The position numbers and the translations under genes are program-made. From Chitinophagales bacterium (GTDB lineage: Bacteria; Bacteroidota; Bacteroidia; Chitinophagales; Saprospiraceae), in the NCBI GenBank assembly GCA_013299105.1, contig JAAFJY010000002.1:248001-312000 (forward strand): a stretch of 64,000 bases of DNA. The letters are read 5' to 3'. The notes under the pieces were generated by a model, which worked only from the letters and a program-made list of their open reading frames with translations, did no database searches and was not told where the DNA came from. Positions 49,330 through 59,317 of the stretch are shown here, in pieces; within the stretch, counting starts at the first letter, position 1; every line of letters begins with the position of its first letter.

Positions 49330-49908
49330 ATGTCAGACATCGAACTTTGGAATGCACTGCGCCAAGGGCAAAAAAATGCCCTTGAATGCATCTATCGGGA
49401 CCACGCCGAAGTATTGCTTCGCTATGGACGCAAGTTTATAGCCGACGGGCAATTGGTCGAAGATTGCATCCAAGATTTGTTTGTTGACCTTTGGAACAAA
49501 CGCGAAGGCTTGGGAGAAAACGACAGCGTGCGCAAGTACTTACTGGTAGCCTTGCGGCGCAGGATTTTTCGGGTGATGGAGCGCGAAGTGAAAAAAGTAG
49601 CCACGGAAGAACCAGAAGAGCGCCATTTTCAAGCCGACTTCAGCATTGATCAGCAATTGATTCAGGAAGAGTTGAGCGCCGAAAAAAGCAACTTGCTACA
49701 AAAAGCCCTGGATAGCCTCAGCGACCGCCAGCGCGAGGTGATTTATCTGAAGTTTTTTGCCGAAATGGACTATCCGGAGATCAGTGAAGTAATGGGACTT
49801 AACTATCAATCGGCCCGTAACCTGGCTTATCGGGCCTTGGAAGCACTGCGCGACGCGATGTTGGTGCTTTTTTTGCAATGGTGGCTAAATTTTTTGCCCA
49901 CCAACTGA
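49330..49908 (+). CDS. ECF-type RNA polymerase sigma factor
   Basis: sigma-70 region 2 (DGQLVEDCIQDLFVDLWNKRE) and region 4 (LDSLSDRQREVIYLKFFAEMDYPEISEVMGLNYQSARNLAYRALEALR). Confidence 0.93.
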   Translation: MSDIELWNALRQGQKNALECIYRDHAEVLLRYGRKFIADGQLVEDCIQDLFVDLWNKREGLGENDSVRKYLLVALRRRIFRVMEREVKKVATEEPEERHFQADFSIDQQLIQEELSAEKSNLLQKALDSLSDRQREVIYLKFFAEMDYPEISEVMGLNYQSARNLAYRALEALRDAMLVLFLQWWLNFLPTN

Positions 49909-49960
49909 GTACAAAACACCTTAAAGTAGGCTTAGGTGATAAATCCATGAACCAATACGT

Positions 49961-50416
49961 ATGAAAACGACCCAAATTTTTGCCCTTTGTTTGCTGTTTT
50001 TGAGCCTGGCTGCCTGCAATAAGGAAAATGAAGTCAGTGTAAATGCTGATTTGCAACCTTATTTTGACAGTTTTGCAGCAGAGGCTAAAGCGCGAAACCG
50101 AAGTGTAGAAATGGGTCATGTTTCAGGGGATATAGCGGTTTTGAATGAAAACAATGTGGCAGCGAAATGCCAGAGCTTGGCTTCTGGCCACAAAAATGTA
50201 TTGGTTGATGAAAAATTCTGGAAAACTGCTGATGCGATGGCTCGCGAAATGGTGGTTTTTCATGAATTGGGCCATTGTGCCTTGAGTCGCCCGCATACCG
50301 ATGCGACCAAAGCCGATGGTTCTTGTGAAAGCATGATGCAAAGTGGAACTGGATTGTGTAAAATGATTTATAATTCCAAAACCCGCTCCGCCTATCTGGA
50401 CGAATTGTTTAAATGA
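49961..50416 (+). CDS. Putative metallopeptidase-like lipoprotein (HELGH)
   Basis: Lipobox LSLAAC; HELGHCALSRPH; downstream CESMMQSG resembles a Met-turn. Confidence 0.65.
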   Translation: MKTTQIFALCLLFLSLAACNKENEVSVNADLQPYFDSFAAEAKARNRSVEMGHVSGDIAVLNENNVAAKCQSLASGHKNVLVDEKFWKTADAMAREMVVFHELGHCALSRPHTDATKADGSCESMMQSGTGLCKMIYNSKTRSAYLDELFK

Positions 50417-50455
50417 CCGTAAAAACTTAGCCTAAGTTTTTACAAATTACCGCCT

Positions 50456-51415
50456 ATGGAAGATAAACGGCTACAAAAAGCACTTGAGTTCGCTCAAGAC
50501 CCGGCCTTCATCCGCTGGGTGAAATCTGGGGATGAGGCCTTGGGCCGCAACTGGCAGCAGTTGCAGGAACAGGACACTGCTTTGCAGCCCGCTATCGACC
50601 TGGCTCGCAGCATGGTCCTTGGTTTGCAGGTAAGAGAGGAGCCGATTGAACCCAGCCAAGTGGATGCGCTGTGGGCTAAAATTGACGCCCAAACCCCTGC
50701 AAGCCCTGCTAGTGTATTAGTTCGTCGCTTGATTCCCTGGCGCATGGTGGCTGTTGCTGCCAGTGTGGCGATTTTACTGAGCGCTTACTTGTTCAATGTG
50801 CGCAAGGATTTTCAAACTGCGATTGGGGAAAAAGAAGAACTACTCCTGCCCGATGGTTCTGGTGTGGTGTTGAATGCGGCCAGCAACTTGCGTTATTACC
50901 CTTGGCGCTGGTATTTTTTCCGTAAAGTAGAGTTGGTGGGTGAAGGCTTTTTTGAAGTGGAAAAAGGAAGAAAATTTCAAGTCAGCACGAAATTGGGCAC
51001 GGTAGAAGTATTGGGTACCAGTTTCAATGTGCGGGCCCGCAACAAGCACTTCAGCGTGGCCTGTTTAAGCGGAAAAGTGAGGGTAAGTACCTCGAAAAAT
51101 ACCTGTCTGCTGACGCCTGGCCAGTCGACGGGAGCGATTGATGGTACGCCTTTGAGCGAGCCAGCAAACGTTGAAGTCGCCGAAAGTGCAGCCTGGCGTG
51201 AAGGTAAATTTTATTTCCGCGAAGCATCTTTAGGTGAAGTATTTGAAGAGTTGCAGCGCCAGTATGACATCCGCATTCAAACCAGTCCAGCTATTGCGCG
51301 TCGGGTGACCACCACTTATTTTGAAACAAGCAATCTTGATTCTGCCTTGTTCAAGGTATGTTGGCCGATGCGGCTTGAACCTGTTCGCAAAGGCAAAGTG
51401 GTGTTAATTCGCTAA
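50456..51415 (+). CDS. FecR-family anti-sigma factor
   Basis: TM segment; LPDGSGVVLNAASNLRYYPWRW...VELVGEGFFEVEKGRKFQVSTKLGTVEVLGTSFNVRAR. Confidence 0.93.
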   Translation: MEDKRLQKALEFAQDPAFIRWVKSGDEALGRNWQQLQEQDTALQPAIDLARSMVLGLQVREEPIEPSQVDALWAKIDAQTPASPASVLVRRLIPWRMVAVAASVAILLSAYLFNVRKDFQTAIGEKEELLLPDGSGVVLNAASNLRYYPWRWYFFRKVELVGEGFFEVEKGRKFQVSTKLGTVEVLGTSFNVRARNKHFSVACLSGKVRVSTSKNTCLLTPGQSTGAIDGTPLSEPANVEVAESAAWREGKFYFREASLGEVFEELQRQYDIRIQTSPAIARRVTTTYFETSNLDSALFKVCWPMRLEPVRKGKVVLIR

Positions 51416-51424
51416 CTTTGTGGC

Positions 51425-54160
51425 ATGTCAAAATTACAGTGGCGATTAATTTACTGTTTTCTATTGTTGACCCTAGGAAACACTTTTTTTGGTGTAAAAC
51501 TTTACGCCCAACAGAAATATGCCTTCAGCGAACGCTTTCAACAAACGCCTTTGTTGGAAGCGTTTCAAATTTTAGAAAAAAAATACGGCCTGCGCTTTTC
51601 GTTTGAAAATAGTGCGGTAGCAGGCATCAAAACTACTGCCAAGGTCCAAGGCAAGGACTTGGATCTGGCCATGCAAGCCCTTTTCGAGGGTACTCAACTT
51701 GATTTTTACATTACTGGCGAGAATCAGGTCTTGGTACGCAGAAAAATGGACCGCCCCCTCAGCGAAGGGGGAGAGCAGGTTCCTCCACGGCCTCGCAGTA
51801 TCACAGGCGTTTTGCTGGACGGCCTTACCCGAGAACCTTTGGCCTTTGGGCACGTACTGAGCGGACAAGGTGAAGTAACGGTGAGTGATGAACAAGGGCG
51901 CTTTCAATTAGAGTTGCCCAATGGGAATGCCAAAACCGAAATCGCTGCGCAGTTTTTGGGCTATCAAACCCGCAAATGGTGGGTTGGACCAGGCAATGAA
52001 CCCTTGGAAATGACCCTGCGCCTGACTCCAAAAATTGAAGAACTGCAAGGGGTAACCATTGCACAGCGATTACCTACCTTGAGCAGGGGAACAAATCAGC
52101 AAATCAGCGCTTTGAACTTAAAAGCCCTGGATCGACTGCCTTCTTTTTTAGGGCAAAAAGACGTGCTCCGCAGCCTGCAATATTTGCCTGGGGTCAGCGC
52201 AGTTGATGATTTTTCAGCCAATCCAGGCATCCGTGGCGGCACGGGCGACGAAAACCTGGTTTTACTCGATGGCATTACCTTGTATAATGTAAGTCATTAC
52301 TTCGGTATTTTTTCATTGGTCAACCCCAACGTGGTCGATAAAGTGACTTTGTACAAAAATGCTTTTCCAGTAGAATATGGTGGTCGCACCAGTGCGGTGA
52401 TTGATATTCGCAGCAAAAATCTGCTGAATGAGGAGCGTAAATCCCAAGGTATCTTTGATTTTAATGTGCTCACCAGCAGCGGGGTTTTAGATGCTCCCCT
52501 GGGCAAAAAACTGCGCCTGATGGCAGCAGGTCGGGTCACCAACCAAAATCTGGCAGGAAGCGACTTGTTTAATTTACTGAGTCAGCAAACTCAAAACTCT
52601 CCGGTATCTGGCGACAATAATAACAATGCCAAAGTCACCAGGGAAGTCGTATCGCAAAGCCCAGCGGTTCATTTTTTTGACCTTAATACCAAATTGTATT
52701 GGCAACCGAGTAACAAGTTTTCGGCTCAATTAAGTGCTTTTCGTGGTGATGATACTTATGATTATACTCAGAATCGCAGTGTGACCCAAATCCAACGCAA
52801 TCGCCGTGAATTGGTAAAGGATACCTTCGCAGAGAGCGCTGACTGGCAAAACCAAGGGTTTAGCCTGGCATTGGAACCAATTTGGAGCAAAAATTGGTCA
52901 TCGAATGTCATACTGGCCTACTCGGCATACGACTTGGAGCGACAGCTCACTCAAAATACAACGATTACAACTCCCCAATTTCAACGACCTTTATTTAATC
53001 TTGACAATGCTCACCGCAATGAAATTCAAGGATTGGACTTCAACTGGAAAAATACTTGGATCTGGGGGAAAGCGCAATCGCTCGATTTTGGCTACCAATT
53101 GACGGGTAATCGGGTGCGGGTCAAGCTCAACAGCGAACGTGGCCTCCATCTCGACCGCGATGACCAAGCTGCACAACATACCCTTTATACTGGGTATCGT
53201 GGAAAAACATTGCATGAAAAACTGCAAATCAACGGGGGCTTGCGCGGCAGTCTTTTTAACCAAAAAATATACTACTCCCCTCGAGTAGAACTCAGTTGGG
53301 GGCTTACGCCACAATTCAAACCCAAGGCTTCCTGGAGCATTTACCAGCAATTCGTGACCCAATTGTATCACGAAGACCGTTATGGACGCACTTATCCTTA
53401 TTGGGTGATGGCCGGAGATGACTTGCCGGTGCAGCAATCGCACAACTTCATGCTAGGTTTTGACCACAAAAATACCTGGTTTGACTTGAATGTCGAATTT
53501 TATCACCGCAACATCAGCGGGGTATTGGAATACGCCCGCCAGCAAGTCAGCTTGACTTTTAACCGCGAGGAAGTATTGCGCGATAATTTTCTCTTTTTTC
53601 AAGGCACTGGAAAAGTGATCGGGCTGGACTTGCTGCTCAGTAAAACCATTGGGCCCTATTCGGGCTGGTTGTCATACACCCTCAGTAAAAGTACCCAACA
53701 GTTTCCGCGAGTAGCCAATAACGAGCCATTTCCAGCGCCCAACGATCGCAGGCACCAACTGAAATGGGTAAACCAATACCAGTGGAAAAAATTCGACTTT
53801 GCACTGACGTACAATTACGCAACGGGTCGGCCTTATACCGATTTGTCAAAGCTGGAAGGTCAAATCCCCAATCGCGACAACCTAAATAGTACGGATCGCA
53901 TTTCCTATTTGGAGGCCTATATTCGTACCGATTTCTCGGCTACTTATTCTTTTCAACTGAAAGGGGCCAAAATGCAAGCCAATGTGACCTTGTTCAATCT
54001 TTTTGACCGCAACAACGTCAAGTACCGACAGTACATTTATTCTTACCAAACAGCTGACCCGCGCCAAGGGACCCGTGCATTGAACACGGTGCAAGGTTTA
54101 GAATTTCAGATGCTGGATTTCACACCCACTTTTGGTTTGACGATGCAGTTTCCACCTTAG
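51425..54160 (+). CDS. TonB-dependent receptor with STN and carboxypeptidase-regulatory-like N-terminal domains
   Basis: STN (FQILEKKYGLRFSFENSAVAGIKTTAKVQGKDLDLAMQALFEGTQLDF), GVLLDGLTREPLAFGHV, plug GIRGGTGDENLVLLDGITLYNVSHYFGIFSLVNPNVVDKVTLYKNAFPVEYGGRTSAVIDI. Confidence 0.92.
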   Translation: MSKLQWRLIYCFLLLTLGNTFFGVKLYAQQKYAFSERFQQTPLLEAFQILEKKYGLRFSFENSAVAGIKTTAKVQGKDLDLAMQALFEGTQLDFYITGENQVLVRRKMDRPLSEGGEQVPPRPRSITGVLLDGLTREPLAFGHVLSGQGEVTVSDEQGRFQLELPNGNAKTEIAAQFLGYQTRKWWVGPGNEPLEMTLRLTPKIEELQGVTIAQRLPTLSRGTNQQISALNLKALDRLPSFLGQKDVLRSLQYLPGVSAVDDFSANPGIRGGTGDENLVLLDGITLYNVSHYFGIFSLVNPNVVDKVTLYKNAFPVEYGGRTSAVIDIRSKNLLNEERKSQGIFDFNVLTSSGVLDAPLGKKLRLMAAGRVTNQNLAGSDLFNLLSQQTQNSPVSGDNNNNAKVTREVVSQSPAVHFFDLNTKLYWQPSNKFSAQLSAFRGDDTYDYTQNRSVTQIQRNRRELVKDTFAESADWQNQGFSLALEPIWSKNWSSNVILAYSAYDLERQLTQNTTITTPQFQRPLFNLDNAHRNEIQGLDFNWKNTWIWGKAQSLDFGYQLTGNRVRVKLNSERGLHLDRDDQAAQHTLYTGYRGKTLHEKLQINGGLRGSLFNQKIYYSPRVELSWGLTPQFKPKASWSIYQQFVTQLYHEDRYGRTYPYWVMAGDDLPVQQSHNFMLGFDHKNTWFDLNVEFYHRNISGVLEYARQQVSLTFNREEVLRDNFLFFQGTGKVIGLDLLLSKTIGPYSGWLSYTLSKSTQQFPRVANNEPFPAPNDRRHQLKWVNQYQWKKFDFALTYNYATGRPYTDLSKLEGQIPNRDNLNSTDRISYLEAYIRTDFSATYSFQLKGAKMQANVTLFNLFDRNNVKYRQYIYSYQTADPRQGTRALNTVQGLEFQMLDFTPTFGLTMQFPP

Positions 54161-54263
54161 TGCATTGCAAAAACATCCACTTGCAAACCTAATTTTGGGT
54201 TTTAGCCATAGTAAGATGGGTTTTGGTTAGAAAAGCACCTACTTTTGCAAAAAAACAAAGTTC

Positions 54264-55112
54264 ATGAAACAGTTTCTTTTTGCAAGCCTATTTGCTACTG
54301 TTTTTGCCTTGACAGTACAAGCGCAAATCAACACTCCTGCTCCCAGCCCACTTTCTAAAATTTCGCAAAGCGTGGGCCTGACGAATGTTGGCATCGAATA
54401 CAGCCGCCCAGCAGTAAAGGGCCGCAAAATCTTCGGCAACCTGGTTCCATTTGACAAAGTTTGGCGTACGGGTGCCAACCAAATCACTTCAATCAAAGTT
54501 GACAATGATGTGATGGTCAATGGCCAAAAACTGGCTGCGGGCAAGTATGGCCTGTACACCATTCCCGGCAAAACCCAGTGGACCATCATCTTCAACACCG
54601 ACAGCGAGCAGTGGGGCTCTTATGCTTATGACCAGGCCAAAGACGTTCTACGCCTGACTGTAAAACCCGAAAAACTCCTCAGCAATGTCGAAAACCTGAG
54701 CATTGCAATGGAGGCCATCAACCCATCAGCGATGAATGTGGTCCTGTCTTGGGAAATGACTGCGGTGCGCTTCAAAGTAGAGCACAATGCCCACGACCAG
54801 ATCATTGCCCAGATCAAGGAAAAAACGGCTAAGGCCGATTGCAGCACTGATGATTTCTTCGCTGCTGCTGACTACTATTACGAAAGCAATATTGACCTGC
54901 CACAAGCCCTGGCCTGGGCCGATAAAGTAGTGGAAAAAGACAAGCAATACTGGACTTACCAGTTGCGCGCTCGCATCTATAGCAAAATGGGTAAGTGCGA
55001 CAAAGCAGTAGGCGATGCCCGTACTTCTTTGGAAATGGCCAAAAAAGAAGGGGACGATGCTTATGTTTTGAAAAACAAAGCTATCCTGGACAAGTGTGGG
55101 GTGAAGCCTTAA
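54264..55112 (+). CDS. DUF2911 domain-containing protein
   Basis: SPLSKISQSVGLTNVGIEYSRPAVKGRKIFGNLVPFDKVWRTGANQITSIKVDNDVMVNGQKLAAGKYGLYTIPG. Confidence 0.9.
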   Translation: MKQFLFASLFATVFALTVQAQINTPAPSPLSKISQSVGLTNVGIEYSRPAVKGRKIFGNLVPFDKVWRTGANQITSIKVDNDVMVNGQKLAAGKYGLYTIPGKTQWTIIFNTDSEQWGSYAYDQAKDVLRLTVKPEKLLSNVENLSIAMEAINPSAMNVVLSWEMTAVRFKVEHNAHDQIIAQIKEKTAKADCSTDDFFAAADYYYESNIDLPQALAWADKVVEKDKQYWTYQLRARIYSKMGKCDKAVGDARTSLEMAKKEGDDAYVLKNKAILDKCGVKP

Positions 55113-55129
55113 GTTTAGCCTAGGCCTTG

Positions 55130-55168
55130 TAGCGAGCCCGATTTTTGCTGCAAAAATCGGGCTCGCTA
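55130..55168. terminator. Perfect 19-bp-arm palindrome between convergent genes (probable bidirectional terminator)
   Basis: TAGCGAGCCCGATTTTTGC-T-GCAAAAATCGGGCTCGCTA; overlaps the stop of the minus-strand regulator. Confidence 0.6.
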
Positions 55169-55867
55169 AACACCTCCAAAAATAGCAGACAATACCCCCT
55201 CTTTTTTCTCCCGACTGATCGGAATTTTGACCCTCCCAAGGTCCAATTGATTTCCTTCCAATGATTGTACTGCCTGTTTGGCCACAATGAAAGACTTGTG
55301 TACCCTCACAAAATCGGCAGCAGGCAATAGTTCTTCGATGTTTTTCAAGCGCTCAAAAGTTACGTATTGTTTGCCATTGCAGACCAGTTTCACGTACTCT
55401 TTCAAGCCTTCCACGTACAGCAAGTCTTTGAGCAACACTTTTTGCAAACGGCCATCTACTTTCACCACAATGAAGTTGGGTTCATTTGGCGATTCCGTTT
55501 TTTTGGCCAATATGTCGCGGACTTTATTGATGGCTTGCACAAAGCGCTCAAAACCGTAAGGCTTTAACAAATAATCGACTGCATTGAGGTCGAAAGCTTC
55601 CACTGCGTATTCAGCATAGGCCGTAGTGAAAATGGCTAGGGGCTTCTTTTGGAGTGACTTGAACAGGTTTACTCCACTCAAAATGGGCATTTGGATATCC
55701 AAAAACAAAAGGTCAATTTGCTCTTTGGCCAAAATGTCCAGCGCTTCAGCGACCGATTTGGTTTTGGCCACTACTTCCAATCCCGGCAATCTTGAAATGT
55801 AGTCTTCGAGCAGTTTCAATGCCAAAAACTCATCATCGACCATCAAAATGCGGATGTTGTTGTTCAT
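55166..55867 (-). CDS. LytTR-family response regulator
   Basis: REC (ILMVDDEFLALKLLEDYI...LLFLDIQMP) and LytTR (VLLKDLLYVEGLKEYVKLVC...FVRVHKSFIVA). Confidence 0.93.
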   Translation of the reverse strand: MNNNIRILMVDDEFLALKLLEDYISRLPGLEVVAKTKSVAEALDILAKEQIDLLFLDIQMPILSGVNLFKSLQKKPLAIFTTAYAEYAVEAFDLNAVDYLLKPYGFERFVQAINKVRDILAKKTESPNEPNFIVVKVDGRLQKVLLKDLLYVEGLKEYVKLVCNGKQYVTFERLKNIEELLPAADFVRVHKSFIVAKQAVQSLEGNQLDLGRVKIPISREKKEGVLSAIFGGV

Positions 55868-56910
55868 TTTGCTTGGGTATTTTCGAGTTGAATCAGCAAG
55901 CGGCTTTCGAAAACTTCGCCCGATGCGCGATAAGAAAATTCGTATTGTCCGGCATAGCGCAAATTCAAGCGTTGTTGGATATTGCTCAGGCCAACGCCAC
56001 CAACTTGGTCCTTTTGCAGGTCATTTTCCTGAAAAGTGTTTTGCGTAAAAAACAGCAACTGGCCACCCTCACAAGTCAAGTCAAGCTTGGCAAATGCGCT
56101 GGGATTGAGCTCAAAATCGGCGTGTTTGAAGCAATTTTCTACCAGTGGAATGAGGATCATGGGCTCGATCTCCACACCGCCGAAATCTCCTTGCAAGTTG
56201 AATCTAATGTCAAGTGGAGCTTCGCTGCGCATTTGGTACAAGACGATGAAATTTTGGATGTGCTGGACTTCTTTCTTTAAATCTACCGTTTTTTGCTGGC
56301 CGTCGTAAATCACATACCGCAGCAGTTCGGATAATTTCAGGAGCATCCTGGGCGCTTCAGCGGACTTCAGTTCTACCAGGCTGTAAATGTTGTGCAGGGC
56401 ATTGAAGAGGAAATGGGGATTGATTTGGGCTTTCAAAAAATCAAGCTGTGCAGCCTGTTGGGCGGCTAGCAATTCCTGGTTTTGTTGCTCCCGTTGTTCG
56501 CGATTGAGCAGCAAAGCATACGCAACACCCAAAGCAGCAATCAAGGCGGAAGTTGCTTGCACCAACACCGAAACCCGGATCAATTGACCAAAGATTTCTT
56601 GTGAATCAAGTGCCTGGGGCAATTGTTTGAGCAATTGATAATTCACTAAGGTCCGTGGTGCGCTGATCAGCAACAATAAGCCTAAAATGGCCAATACAAA
56701 CCACCACATTCGGCCCCGCAAGTAGAAACGCTGAAAAAGATAAGCGCTGCCGTAAAAAAGCAAAGCCAATAAGGAAATGTTGATACTGGCGTGCAACAAG
56801 ACGAGGCGCATGGGAAAAAACAGGCCAAAAACCGAGATGCCTCCAAGGAACAAAAAGCCCCATACGAGCAAGTGTACTGCTACCCGCCTTTGCTGTCGTT
56901 TAGGTTCCAT
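55864..56910 (-). CDS. LytS-like sensor histidine kinase
   Basis: LKAQINPHFLFNALHNIYSLVELKSAEAPRMLLKLSELLRYVIYD; overlaps regulator by 4 nt. Confidence 0.92.
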   Translation of the reverse strand: MEPKRQQRRVAVHLLVWGFLFLGGISVFGLFFPMRLVLLHASINISLLALLFYGSAYLFQRFYLRGRMWWFVLAILGLLLLISAPRTLVNYQLLKQLPQALDSQEIFGQLIRVSVLVQATSALIAALGVAYALLLNREQREQQNQELLAAQQAAQLDFLKAQINPHFLFNALHNIYSLVELKSAEAPRMLLKLSELLRYVIYDGQQKTVDLKKEVQHIQNFIVLYQMRSEAPLDIRFNLQGDFGGVEIEPMILIPLVENCFKHADFELNPSAFAKLDLTCEGGQLLFFTQNTFQENDLQKDQVGGVGLSNIQQRLNLRYAGQYEFSYRASGEVFESRLLIQLENTQAK

Positions 56911-57042
56911 TTTCCAAAGATACGCAGCTTTTGACCTCAAAGCCGTTGCTTTCAACGAACCTTGGAAATTCTTCAACAAAGAGTGGAAATTAAGAGTTCA
57001 GTTGGGCAAAAATAGATGCGGGCGAAGTTTTACCTTCTCCTA

Positions 57043-57486
57043 TTACGCTGTGGTCATTTCCACCAACTCCTTCAACTTCAAATTCATCAATTCAAAACCC
57101 TGCGGGGTATTTACCTCCAGCATTTTTTTGAAAAAAGGAATGAGGATGCCCTTGAATTTTTCACCCTGCACAAAAGTGGTGCTGCCATCGCCGTTATCAA
57201 TGAGTTGGAAATAGTGCTCGCCGTCAAAAATGCCAGGTAGTAGCAGGTGACCAATCCAGCGGAATTCTTTGTGGGGCTCGTACACCAATACTTTTGGCTT
57301 AAAGGTCATGCCACTGCTTTGGGGCGGCTCGATGTAAGCTTTGAAGTGTTTGCCGAGCTCAATCGGCCCTTCGATTTTTTTGATGAAAGGATTCCAGTTT
57401 GGATAGTTTTGGAAATCGCTAAAAATGGCCCATACTTTTTCAGGGCTGGCCTGGATGCGAATTTCGGTTTTGATTGCGGTTGCCAT
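57043..57486 (-). CDS. SRPBCC domain-containing protein
   Basis: IKTEIRIQASPEKVWAIFSDFQNYPNWNPFIKKIEGPIELGKHFKAYIEPP. Confidence 0.9.
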   Translation of the reverse strand: MATAIKTEIRIQASPEKVWAIFSDFQNYPNWNPFIKKIEGPIELGKHFKAYIEPPQSSGMTFKPKVLVYEPHKEFRWIGHLLLPGIFDGEHYFQLIDNGDGSTTFVQGEKFKGILIPFFKKMLEVNTPQGFELMNLKLKELVEMTTA

Positions 57487-57555
57487 TGCAGTTGTTTTTG
57501 TTACTGCAAAACTGCGGGCATTTCCACTGGCTCTACTTGACAAATATCAAGAAAA

Positions 57556-58131
57556 TCAATTTCCTAGATTTTTCTTTCGGATGCGTGAAAAAGTCTCCGG
57601 TGTCATCCCCAGCATGGAGGCGATGTATTGCAAAGGCACTTGGTTGAATAGTTCGGGATTTTGGGCAAAAAAAAGCTGATAACGCTCTTCGGCACTCATG
57701 GAAAGGTGGCTGAAAATGCGGTCTTCCATGATGCTGAAACAGCGCACCAAGAACAATTTCTCCAACTCAGGCCAGCCTTTGACCATTTTACCCAATTGTT
57801 GGTGTTCTGTTTTATGGATGCTGTAAATCTCAGTATCGCTCAAAGCTTGAATGTTCCAACGGGCGGGTATTTCAAACATGAAACTAGCGATGTCAGTGGC
57901 AAAATAACCTGGAGTAGAGATCCATTGGGTGATTTCTCGCTCCCCCTCGGCCACGTAAACACGCAACAGGCCTGATTTTACAAAGCACATGTCGCGGCAA
58001 ATTTTGCCAGAATGCAAGTAAAATTCTCCCTTTTTGAGGGTTTTTAGCCTGAACAAGGTGCCTACCTGCTTCAGTTCTTCGGGATTGATCACACCAAAAT
58101 AAGATTCGATGTAAGCGCTGAGTTCGGCCAT
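57556..58131 (-). CDS. Crp/Fnr family transcriptional regulator
   Basis: cNMP-binding domain, C-terminal EERYQLFFAQNPELFNQVPLQYIASMLGMTPETFSRIRKK. Confidence 0.92.
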   Translation of the reverse strand: MAELSAYIESYFGVINPEELKQVGTLFRLKTLKKGEFYLHSGKICRDMCFVKSGLLRVYVAEGEREITQWISTPGYFATDIASFMFEIPARWNIQALSDTEIYSIHKTEHQQLGKMVKGWPELEKLFLVRCFSIMEDRIFSHLSMSAEERYQLFFAQNPELFNQVPLQYIASMLGMTPETFSRIRKKNLGN

Positions 58132-58158
58132 GATTGCAGTTGATTGGTGTAATTCGGA

Positions 58159-59199
58159 TTAAGCTTCGCCTCTGCGTAAAATTCCCTGATTGATCTCCTT
58201 CACCAAGCCAGGCCCGGCATAGACCAAACCCGAATAAACCTGCACTAAACTGGCCCCAGCTGCCAGTTTTTCCAAGGCATCAGTTGCTGAATTGATGCCG
58301 CCTACCCCGATGATGAAGAGTTTTTGCTCGGATTTTTCCCACAAATAGCGGATCACCTCGGTGGCGCGTTGGCGCAAAGGCTGCCCGCTGAGGCCGCCCG
58401 CGCCGATGGCTTCCAGTTCACTTGGGCTGGCTCGTAACCCACTGCGGTCGATGGTGGTATTGGTGGCCACCACGCCCGCAATTCCAGTCTCTTGCACAAT
58501 GGTCAGGATGTCATCAAGTTGGTGCTCATTCAAATCTGGTGCGATTTTCAGCAAAATAGGCTTGGGCAAAACATGCTGATGGTTGAGTTCCTGCAAGGCG
58601 CGCAAAATGGTGGTCAAGGGGCCTTTGTCCTGCAATTGCCGCAGGTCGGGCGTATTTGGTGAACTCACATTGACCACAAAATAATCGACAAAAGGAAACA
58701 ATTTCTGGAAGCAGTAGGTGTAGTCATTCACCGCTTCTTCATTGGGTGTAACCTTGTTTTTGCCAATGTTGCCGCCGACCACCAGGCCTGGAATGCGCTC
58801 TTTTTTCAGCTCTTCCGCCAAGGCATCCACCCCAGCATTGTTGAAGCCCATGCGGTTGATCAAAGCCCCATCAGTGGGCAAGCGAAAAAGCCGGGGGTGC
58901 GGGTTGCCATCCTGGGGCTTGGGGGTGACCGTACCCAGCTCCACAAAACCAAAACCCAGGTTCGACATGGCGCGGTAATGCTTGCCGTCTTTGTCAAAAC
59001 CCGCTGCCAGGCCCACTGGGTTTTTGAAGTGCAAACCCAAAAAATGGCGCTCCAGGCGTGGGTCTTCCAGGCAGTATTGGCTGCGAAAAAGGGCTTTCGC
59101 CCCAGGAACGGCCAACAAAGTTTCCAAAGCGCGTACCGTAAACAAGTGGGCACGCTCCGGTGCCATTTGAAACAAGAATGGTTTGATCAAGCCGTACAT
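58159..59199 (-). CDS. pyrD: Quinone-dependent dihydroorotate dehydrogenase
   Basis: [62 protein letters not shown]. Confidence 0.95.
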   Translation of the reverse strand: MYGLIKPFLFQMAPERAHLFTVRALETLLAVPGAKALFRSQYCLEDPRLERHFLGLHFKNPVGLAAGFDKDGKHYRAMSNLGFGFVELGTVTPKPQDGNPHPRLFRLPTDGALINRMGFNNAGVDALAEELKKERIPGLVVGGNIGKNKVTPNEEAVNDYTYCFQKLFPFVDYFVVNVSSPNTPDLRQLQDKGPLTTILRALQELNHQHVLPKPILLKIAPDLNEHQLDDILTIVQETGIAGVVATNTTIDRSGLRASPSELEAIGAGGLSGQPLRQRATEVIRYLWEKSEQKLFIIGVGGINSATDALEKLAAGASLVQVYSGLVYAGPGLVKEINQGILRRGEA

Positions 59200-59317
59200 C
59201 CAGCACATAATTTGTGGGCTAAGGTAGGGATGTTGGGGGATAAATTCAGGACTAGTCAACTTAACTTTTGTTGGCGACAATCCCCTATCTTCGCCCCTCC
59301 AAACCCAAATCACCACC

